13,273 nt of DNA. Origin: an uncultured Bacilli bacterium (GTDB lineage Bacteria > Bacillota_I > Bacilli_A > RF39 > UBA660). The position numbers and the translations under genes were made by a program. The notes under the pieces were generated by a model that saw nothing but the letters and a program-made list of their open reading frames with translations, made no database searches and had not been told where the DNA came from. The DNA lies in contig CAKOKF010000026.1 of assembly GCA_934090775.1 (NCBI GenBank), positions 1 through 13,273 on the forward strand, given 5' to 3'. Positions within the stretch are counted from its first letter, which is position 1. Each line of letters begins with the position of its first letter. Of this stretch, positions 1-4,979 are shown in pieces.

Positions 1-306
1 TATCGAACTAATAAAATTATAGTCAAAAATCCTCGAAAAGTAACAGACGAAATGGCTTATGAATTTTATAAAAAAGCCAATATTCCCGAAAAATCTTATC
101 CTAAAGCTTTATGTGCTATAGCACTTATGGGATATGAAAAGACGGCTAACGCAATTTTAAAAGACAAGGTTTCAAAGAAAAATGTTGATGAATATTTAGA
201 AGAGTGGAATGATTTTTTTAATTATGGCGGTGATGGTAAAAGAGATACATCTGTAAAATTTATTAAAGATTTGCAAAATAAGTTATTAACGATTAAGAAT
301 GGTTGA
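1..306 (+). CDS. C-terminal part of an unrecognised protein, cut by the window edge
   Basis: The frame is open from the first base, so the true start lies upstream; the first internal ATG (position 52) need not be the start. The visible 101 residues are mostly charged and helical, with a small Cys/Ala-rich stretch (KALCAIALMGY) and a C-terminal YGGDGKRD motif followed by a Lys-rich helix. I do not recognise a family and see no membrane segment or signal. It ends with TGA at 304-306. The ATG of the following ART-like reading frame begins one base later, at 308, which suggests translational coupling and places this gene in the same transcription unit. Its position directly ahead of two possible ADP-ribosyltransferases makes a functional partner (for example an antitoxin or substrate protein) conceivable, but nothing in the sequence shows that. 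Confidence 0.8.
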   Translation, partial: YRTNKIIVKNPRKVTDEMAYEFYKKANIPEKSYPKALCAIALMGYEKTANAILKDKVSKKNVDEYLEEWNDFFNYGGDGKRDTSVKFIKDLQNKLLTIKNG

Positions 307-307
307 T

Positions 308-1145
308 ATGGTAGATATAGAAAAATATAGAAAAATATAGAAAAAAATTAGATTATCTTAATCTTTCACCAACGACTAAAGAATTATTTCAGACTCAAAT
401 TAAATTATTTCAAAGTTATAATAAAATACACCATGCCAATTATAAAATTGGTGATGTTGTAACTTTGGATAATTACACTTTAATTCATGGCTCCCGAGCA
501 AACTTAGAAGAACTAAAAATAATTTCTGAAACTGGTTTAATTGCAAGTGAATTTTATAGCAATACGCCAATAAAAAAGAAGAAACCGTATGTCGTGGAGT
601 TATGGAAAATCACAGAAAATATTAGCTTGAACGAATGGTTAGAAAAACACACAGGGGTAACAATAGATTTTTATAATAATACCGATAAAATTTATAAAAG
701 TGAAATTGCCTCTTTTGCTAATTTAAAAGAAGTAATAAAACGCGAGAGAGGATATCGAAATTATATAATCTATCAGAATCAAGAACAGCGTTTTCTTCCA
801 AACGAACTTAACAATAACGAATGTTCAGTTGCTTTTATAATTAAATATCAAAAAGATAATTTATTAGTGGAAAATGATATATTTGATTTAAAGTTTCCAA
901 AAGAAGTTAGCAATGAAATTTTACCTAATTGGTATTTTGAAAAATATATTATTAACAAAGAGTACGATAAGAATGAAAATGGTCGTGAGAAGGCAATTAT
1001 CTTTGGTATTCCAGCAACTATGATCGAGGGTATTATAGTTAGTGATAAATTAAAGAATGATGACGATTACTTAATAATTCAAAAATTGTTTCCTAATTGT
1101 TATATATGTTCTAGGGATGGTAAAGTCTTATCAGTTTCTAAATAG
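308..1145 (+). pseudogene. ADP-ribosyltransferase-like protein, frameshifted at its N-terminus by a 10-bp repeat (possibly phase-variable)
   Basis: The downstream frame runs to a stop at 1143-1145 and reads in-frame back to codon 321, just after a TAG at 318-320. It has no ATG start; the first usable codon is TTG 465, which would remove about 50 residues. If one 10-bp unit (331-340) is removed, ATG 308 joins this frame and gives 275 aa beginning MVDIEKYRKKLDYLNLSP. This aligns end to end with the 282-aa next gene: YKIGDVVTL matches YAIGDSVFL, TLIHGS matches TLLHGT, AIIFGIPATMIEGIIV matches AILFGIPSNLIEGILV, and PNCYICSRDGK matches PDCYICNLDGN. The HG[ST] motif followed by I..[GT]GLI, and a late I-E-G-I-[IL]-V strand, resemble the first His and the catalytic Glu of ART-fold enzymes; that assignment is tentative. 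The downstream codons show no further lesion. A shorter product from TTG 465 would still keep HGS but lack the N-terminal helices. Confidence 0.7.
315..344 (+). repeat. 3 x 10-bp tandem repeat at the start of a reading frame
   Basis: Three perfect head-to-tail copies of ATATAGAAAA (315-324, 325-334, 335-344), followed by an A-rich run. The array lies a few codons into a reading frame beginning at ATG 308. Because the unit is 10 bp, each gain or loss shifts the frame. With three copies the frame from 308 stops at TAG 338-340 after ten codons; with two copies it would stay open to 1145. The array is short, but its unit length and position are those of a slipped-strand switch. Confidence 0.85.
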
Positions 1146-1190
1146 TTAAAATAATTAAATGTTAAAAATACTTAAAAAGTTGGAGAAAAT

Positions 1191-2039
1191 ATGAAAAAAG
1201 AAGACTTTATAAAACAAACAAAAGAAAAATTAAATAAAAGCTCAAAAAATTTTATCTTAAGTCAAATAGAAAGATTCTATGATTCGAAAGATCTAGGCAA
1301 TTTAAAGCACACCTACGCAATAGGAGATAGTGTTTTCTTGACAAAAGGAACACTGTTGCATGGCACTTATAAAAACTTTGAAGGCCTTAGTGAAATTGCT
1401 AATAACGGATTAATTTCCAGTTGGTTTATAGACGGAAGGTTATCTAAATATCCAAGCTCCGTTGGCGTGTGGAATTTACAAAAAGATTACTATTTAAAAG
1501 ATTACATTAATTTTTATTCTGGTGGAACAATCATGTATTGTGGTGTTTATGATGAAAATGAAAAGAAAGAAGTTAGTAAAACCGCTGTAATTCCTTACGA
1601 TGAAATGGCTGATATAAATAATATATCTCAAAAATATGATTGCCATATGTGGTTAATGGAACAAACTAAAGAAGCAAGATTTATGCCAAGTCTAAATCAA
1701 AATAAAGTGCAAATTGGTATAATTTTTAATGCTGATTCAGTAAAGAAAAGTGGTTTATTATTTGGAGATATCTTGGATGCTAATAACTTTGATAATGAAT
1801 TAGTAAAAGATTTTGTGAATCCAGACTATTATGAAAAATTCATTAAGGAAAGAGCAAAGAAAAATGACTTCTTTACTAATAGAGAAAGTGCAATTCTTTT
1901 TGGAATACCTAGTAATTTAATTGAAGGAATTTTAGTTGGAAGAAAATATGAACAAGATGAAAATATTTTAAAAGAAATAAAGAAGTTACTACCAGACTGT
2001 TATATATGCAATCTTGATGGCAATGTCATAATGGTCTAA
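1191..2039 (+). CDS. ADP-ribosyltransferase-like protein, intact paralogue of the preceding reading frame
   Basis: A 282-aa cytosolic protein with no signal or membrane segment. ATG 1191 is preceded by a GGAG ribosome binding site (gttggagaaaatATG), 45 bp after the previous stop. Residues 1-35 are a charged helix. A beta strand with L-H-G-T (near residues 56-59) is followed by a helix ending NNGLISSW, as in the first His motif of PARP/Tpt1/DarT-like ART folds. The middle holds VGVWNL, a YSGG turn and EARFMPS. The C-terminal part has NRESAILFGIPSNLIEGILV, where the Glu of IEG is the candidate catalytic Glu, and ends PDCYICNLDG. ART enzymes transfer ADP-ribose from NAD+ to protein, nucleic acid or RNA phosphate. 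The family name is inferred from motif order only. It is a tandem duplicate of the preceding frame and sits directly before the PhnP-like and Nudix genes. Confidence 0.5.
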   Translation: MKKEDFIKQTKEKLNKSSKNFILSQIERFYDSKDLGNLKHTYAIGDSVFLTKGTLLHGTYKNFEGLSEIANNGLISSWFIDGRLSKYPSSVGVWNLQKDYYLKDYINFYSGGTIMYCGVYDENEKKEVSKTAVIPYDEMADINNISQKYDCHMWLMEQTKEARFMPSLNQNKVQIGIIFNADSVKKSGLLFGDILDANNFDNELVKDFVNPDYYEKFIKERAKKNDFFTNRESAILFGIPSNLIEGILVGRKYEQDENILKEIKKLLPDCYICNLDGNVIMV

Positions 2040-2057
2040 AAGAAAGGAAATACTTAA

Positions 2058-2900
2058 ATGAAAATAACTTTTTTGGGGACAGGAGCTATAGGGTATCCAC
2101 TTGCTTTTTGTAATTGTAATAATTGTCAAAATGCAAGAAAATATGGTGGAAAAAGTTTAAGAAAAAGAGCTTCAATTTTAATTAACGATGATCTATTAAT
2201 TGACTTAGGACCTGATACTCAAAGTGCGATGATGATGTACAATAAAAACATGGGAAAAGTTAAGTATTTATTGCAAACGCATATTCACACTGATCATTAT
2301 GATCAAGGATTATTGTGTGCAAGAATACCGTATATGGCAATGAAAAATCATCTTAAATTAGAAATATTTGCTCACCCAAAATGCTTAGAAATTATGAGCA
2401 ACAGAGTTAGTCGGTATGAACACGCTGATTTAATTAGCAAAGAAGGACAAGAAAAATTAAATATAGAAAGTACCAGTGTTAATTCTGGTGATAAGTTTAC
2501 AATAGGTAATTATACTGTTAGAGCTATCGACTCTGCTCATGATATGAAGCACGGCTCTCTATTATATGTTATCCAAGCAAAAAATAAAACTTTATTTTAT
2601 GCGACTGATACACCAGCTTTAACAGATTTAGCCTTAACGCAATTAAAAGAATATAATATAGATTGTGTTATTATGGATCATACTTTCGGCAATGTTAATT
2701 ATTCATTCTCTCATTTAAATACTAATCTTTTCTTAGAGCAATTAAAGAAAATGAAAAAGTTAAATATAATAAATAATACAACTAAAATTTATGGAACACA
2801 TATCTCACATGATGGTATGCCATATCATGAATTAGCAGAAAAAAAAGCATTTAGTAATGGCTACCATATTGCATATGATGGATTGGAGTTAAATTTATAA
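2058..2900 (+). CDS. PhnP-type metallo-beta-lactamase-fold phosphodiesterase
   Basis: A 280-aa metallohydrolase. It opens with the strand MKITFLGTGA and then C18-x-C20-x2-C23 followed by NAR, the structural Zn site typical of PhnP-like proteins. The MBL motif H75-x-H77-x-D79-H80 follows (THIHTDHYDQ). Further expected metal ligands are H161 (SAHD), D184 (YATD) and H248 (GTHISHDG), so the di-metal centre looks complete. E. coli PhnP hydrolyses 5-phosphoribosyl 1,2-cyclic phosphate in phosphonate catabolism. No C-P lyase gene is visible here, so the substrate may be another cyclic phosphate or nucleotide. ATG 2058 has an AGAAAGGA ribosome binding site and lies 18 bp after the ART-like gene, so it is almost certainly cotranscribed. 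Other members of this clade act as general phosphodiesterases or nucleases, so the exact substrate is open. Confidence 0.85.
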   Translation: MKITFLGTGAIGYPLAFCNCNNCQNARKYGGKSLRKRASILINDDLLIDLGPDTQSAMMMYNKNMGKVKYLLQTHIHTDHYDQGLLCARIPYMAMKNHLKLEIFAHPKCLEIMSNRVSRYEHADLISKEGQEKLNIESTSVNSGDKFTIGNYTVRAIDSAHDMKHGSLLYVIQAKNKTLFYATDTPALTDLALTQLKEYNIDCVIMDHTFGNVNYSFSHLNTNLFLEQLKKMKKLNIINNTTKIYGTHISHDGMPYHELAEKKAFSNGYHIAYDGLELNL

Positions 2901-2918
2901 AGAAAGGAAATACTAATT

Positions 2919-3404
2919 ATGGAAATACTAGATCTATATGACAATAATTTTAATAAATTAGATAAAACAATTGTTCGGAGGGTAGACGAAATACCAGAAA
3001 ATACTAACATTATGCTTTCTTATGCCATTATTAAAAATGATAATAAGTTTTTACTAGAGCAAACGACAATTAGAAATGATTATAAGTGGTGTTTTGCTGG
3101 TGGTCATTTGCAGCATAACGAAACCGCACTTACTGCCTTAAAAAGAGAATTATTTGAAGAATTAGGATTAATAAATACAAAAATAACCAAGTTAGCTACG
3201 GTTAAATATCCTGAAAAAAATTTTATTTTCAATATTTATTTAATAACGGACAAAATAGATACTAGCAAATTAAAATATCAATTAGAAGAGGTTAATACGA
3301 TAAAATGGTTTACTAAAAAAGAATTATTAAAAATGGTTGATAATGATTTATTGCTGCAACCTCATAAATTCATAGTAACCAATTACATTGTTAATGATTT
3401 CTAA
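2919..3404 (+). CDS. Nudix hydrolase
   Basis: A 161-aa soluble protein with a perfect Nudix box at residues 62-84: G62-x5-E68-x7-R76-E77-L-x-E80-E81-x-G83-L. It provides the Mg2+-binding Glu residues that hydrolyse a nucleoside diphosphate linked to a moiety X. The N-terminus (EILDLYDNNFNKLDKTIVR) resembles Nudix proteins of the YfcD / isopentenyl-diphosphate-isomerase-like group, whose physiological substrates are mostly undefined. The strand FLLEQTTIRNDYKWCFAGGHL leads into the box as usual. ATG 2919 lies 18 bp after the PhnP-like gene, behind the same 15-bp spacer (AAGAAAGGAAATACT) that precedes that gene, including its ribosome binding site. It is the last gene of the row, and a new promoter starts 19 bp after its stop. 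Next to ART-like proteins, ADP-ribose or a related product is a reasonable but unproven substrate. Confidence 0.9.
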   Translation: MEILDLYDNNFNKLDKTIVRRVDEIPENTNIMLSYAIIKNDNKFLLEQTTIRNDYKWCFAGGHLQHNETALTALKRELFEELGLINTKITKLATVKYPEKNFIFNIYLITDKIDTSKLKYQLEEVNTIKWFTKKELLKMVDNDLLLQPHKFIVTNYIVNDF

Positions 3405-3422
3405 AGTAGATTTCTAAAAAAA

Positions 3423-3451
3423 TTGACAATGCGAAAATAATGTGCTAATAT
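3423..3451 (+). promoter_or_regulatory. Sigma-A promoter with extended -10
   Basis: TTGACA at 3423-3428 is a perfect -35 box, followed by a 17-bp spacer and TAATAT at 3446-3451 with TGC just before it (extended -10). It drives the membrane/coiled-coil gene at 3496. Its presence rules out the GTG at 3442, between the two boxes, as a start codon. The same arrangement recurs at 4876. Confidence 0.9.
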
Positions 3452-3455
3452 ATCC

Positions 3456-3490
3456 AACCAAGAGGCACGAACTTGTGCTAAAGGGGGAAA
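3456..3490 (+). promoter_or_regulatory. Short structured 5' leader with ribosome binding site, shared with the gene at 4980
   Basis: The leader starts AACCAAGAGGCAC and ends TAAAGGGGGA, the ribosome binding site for ATG 3496. GCAC (3466-3468 plus the preceding base) and GTGC (3475-3478) can pair across a loop GAACTT, just ahead of the ribosome binding site. The AACCAAGARGCAC block sits exactly 33 bp from the first base of the -35 box, as in the second copy at 4909. It matches no riboswitch class I know. The class and any ligand are unknown. Confidence 0.6.
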
Positions 3491-3495
3491 ATAAA

Positions 3496-4461
3496 ATGGC
3501 AAAAAAGAAAAATTGTCTGGATAGGTTTATAGATGAATTTATAGAAAAATCTGAATTTAACAGACATGTAATCGCTATTGATTTAACGGAAGCCGCTGGG
3601 ATTCCATGCACATATGAAAATAGAGAATTACGTCAAGCCATAGCCAAAGAGCAAGATGGTATAGATAGAAGATTTTATGAATTTGACTTAAAAACAAATG
3701 AAAAAGTTTTAGAAATATTGGAACAAAATCCAAAGGCTGTAAAAAAGGCATATAGAAAACAAGTAATTGCTGCTAATCATTACGAACTTAGTGAAATTCC
3801 TAGTTTATTATGTTGTATGTTGGGGGCGAGTACAGATTTTCTCTTTGGTGTAGGTCATAATCCGACCGCTGAAGATGTTTTATTAACTTTAATTATACAT
3901 ATTATTCTTATACCATTTATTATAGTAAAGGGCACTGCCGAAATAGTTAAAGTGTTATTTAATCATTTTATCGGTTCAAGAATCTTAGCTAAAAAAATTA
4001 TTGATTCAGATATCAATGAGCTAAAAGACTCTATAGATATCAAACAAACTGAAATAAAAGAAGAAGAAAAACAAGCTGCTTTGGCTAAAGAAGAAAGTCT
4101 AAAAGGTACTACACAAGTAGCTCAACAACTTTATGATTTAATCAATAAAATTACAGCAAATGTTGATTGTAATTTAAATGAAGAATTATCAAAATTAAAG
4201 GATTTATATACTAGATATCGTGTATCTATAGCCCAAGATGGTAAATATGTTAATGAAGCTAGTTTCTTAACTCAAATAGCTCAAATTGAGTTTGATGTAA
4301 ATAGAAAAATAGCTGAATATAATTATAAAAAACAAACTTTAACAGCTAATGATAAATACCTGAATAATTTAGCTGACATTTCTGCTGAATCTTATGAAGA
4401 AGACCTTAACATGCTTGCTAATCAAAATAATGATGAAAACAAACTACATTTATCATTATAA
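3496..4461 (+). CDS. Unrecognised membrane-associated coiled-coil protein
   Basis: A 321-aa protein from ATG 3496, chosen because it follows an AAGGGGGA ribosome binding site by the usual distance; an upstream in-frame GTG (3442) falls inside the promoter. Residues 1-100 are charged and probably cytosolic (basic start MAKKK, then mixed helices). A short Cys-containing stretch (SLLCCMLGAST) precedes one clear hydrophobic segment at about 126-145. After this come an amphipathic stretch to about 165, a Glu/Lys/Gln-rich coiled coil at about 170-205, and a second helical region rich in Asn and Lys up to the end. There is no signal peptide and no enzyme motif. It has its own promoter and is followed by a terminator, so it is a single-gene transcript. 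Its leader is shared with the GH25/LysM gene, which suggests co-regulation with a cell-wall function. I do not recognise the family. Confidence 0.8.
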   Translation: MAKKKNCLDRFIDEFIEKSEFNRHVIAIDLTEAAGIPCTYENRELRQAIAKEQDGIDRRFYEFDLKTNEKVLEILEQNPKAVKKAYRKQVIAANHYELSEIPSLLCCMLGASTDFLFGVGHNPTAEDVLLTLIIHIILIPFIIVKGTAEIVKVLFNHFIGSRILAKKIIDSDINELKDSIDIKQTEIKEEEKQAALAKEESLKGTTQVAQQLYDLINKITANVDCNLNEELSKLKDLYTRYRVSIAQDGKYVNEASFLTQIAQIEFDVNRKIAEYNYKKQTLTANDKYLNNLADISAESYEEDLNMLANQNNDENKLHLSL

Positions 4462-4489
4462 TTATAATTTATCTTATAAAGTGTGAACA

Positions 4490-4527
4490 AAAAACTGAAT
4501 AGAGTTACAAGACTTTATTCAGTTTTT
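4490..4527 (+). terminator. Rho-independent terminator
   Basis: AAAAACTGAATA (4490-4501) pairs perfectly with TATTCAGTTTTT (4516-4527) across a 14-nt loop, ending in a run of five T. It closes the transcript of the 321-aa gene. The A-rich left arm lets it work from the other strand too, for whatever transcribed the GH25 relic on the minus strand. Confidence 0.85.
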
Positions 4528-4585
4528 CTGTGTAAAATAAGTTTTAAAATTTTAAATTAGTACATGAACTTAGAATATTAAATAA

Positions 4586-4818
4586 TCATTTGTATAAAAT
4601 ATCTAAATCAACAAAACCACTAATACCATCAACTAAACCTTTATCACTAAATTTCCATATTTTATAATCTTTATCATATTTACCATTAATAACACAATCA
4701 ACATTGTGGTCATAATTATTACCGTAAAACGCAATATCCCATAAATTAAAAATACATTTATTTCTTTATAAACATTGTTACTCATACTAAGAAAAGGTGC
4801 TACATCATCATAAACCAA
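4586..4818 (-). pseudogene. Relic of a second GH25 lipoprotein gene (internal deletion plus frameshift)
   Basis: Reading the minus strand, 4818 to about 4765 encodes VYDDVAPFLSMSNNVYK, matching residues 91-107 of the intact lipoprotein at 6868-8040. After a 1-base frameshift the frame continues YGNNYDHNVDCVINGKYDKD, matching 121-140. It then jumps directly to YKIWKFSDKGLVDGISGF and VDLDILYK, matching 365-390, and ends at TGA (4586-4588). The jump lies at ATCTTTATCATA (4667-4678). In the intact gene this sequence occurs twice, 672 bp apart, so recombination or slippage between the repeats explains the deletion. The catalytic GH25 core, lipobox and N-terminus are absent; nothing similar to the first 90 residues is seen to the right of 4818. 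It is not expected to yield a functional enzyme. The rest of 4528-4875 shows no other gene. Confidence 0.9.
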
Positions 4819-4875
4819 GTTTTACAAATGAAAATGTAAAAGTTCTTTTAAAATTAAGACCCCTAAAATTTTCAC

Positions 4876-4904
4876 TTGACAATTTGCAAACATTATGTTA
4901 GCAT
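4876..4904 (+). promoter_or_regulatory. Sigma-A promoter with extended -10, second copy
   Basis: TTGACA at 4876-4881, a 17-bp spacer, and TAGCAT at 4899-4904 preceded by TGT (extended -10). The -10 hexamer is weaker than at 3446, but the spacing is identical and the bases after the -35 (AAT) are shared. It drives the GH25/LysM gene. Confidence 0.8.
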
Positions 4905-4908
4905 ACGT

Positions 4909-4979
4909 AACCAAGAAGCACTTTATGTGATAGTGTGTAAACAAATCCCACACTACCTTAAGGTGTTAAGGGGGATTTT
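4909..4979 (+). promoter_or_regulatory. Structured 5' leader of the GH25/LysM gene
   Basis: It begins AACCAAGAAGCAC (4909-4921), like the leader at 3456, and ends TTAAGGGGGA, the ribosome binding site (AAGGGGG, 4968-4974). Between these lies an extra block absent from the short version: TAGTGTG (4931-4937) pairs with CACACTA (4949-4955) over an 11-nt loop, and ACCTTAAGGT (4955-4964) is self-complementary. GCACTT near the 5' end could alternatively pair with AGGTGT (4961-4966) just upstream of the ribosome binding site. This gives room for two exclusive folds, which is inference without a folding calculation. Confidence 0.6.

Noticed and set aside
465..1145. TTG 465 as the genuine start of a 226-aa protein
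   Set aside because: No ribosome binding site precedes it. The frame upstream encodes residues that align with the intact paralogue (YKIGDVVTL), so the true N-terminus lies before the 10-bp repeat.
2058..2900. Calling the MBL gene phnP of a phosphonate (C-P lyase) pathway
   Set aside because: The metal-site motifs fit PhnP, but no other phn gene is nearby, so the pathway and symbol are not supported.
3442..3495. Upstream in-frame GTG start for the 321-aa protein
   Set aside because: It falls between the -35 and -10 boxes of a strong promoter, so it would not be in the mRNA; ATG 3496 has a proper ribosome binding site.
3414..3611. Antisense open frames at 3414-3611, 6201-6386, 8465-8662, 10412-10681 and 12536-12733
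   Set aside because: Each lies opposite a well-supported gene, lacks a ribosome binding site and has a composition expected of the reverse complement of coding DNA.
4633..4818. A 61-aa minus-strand membrane protein
   Set aside because: It starts in the GH25 lipoprotein relic and becomes hydrophobic only after that relic's frameshift; it is out-of-frame reading of a pseudogene.
4909..4979. A known riboswitch class in the leader of the GH25/LysM gene
   Set aside because: I compared it by eye with preQ1, fluoride, guanidine and purine types and found none of their conserved cores; it is left as an unnamed leader.
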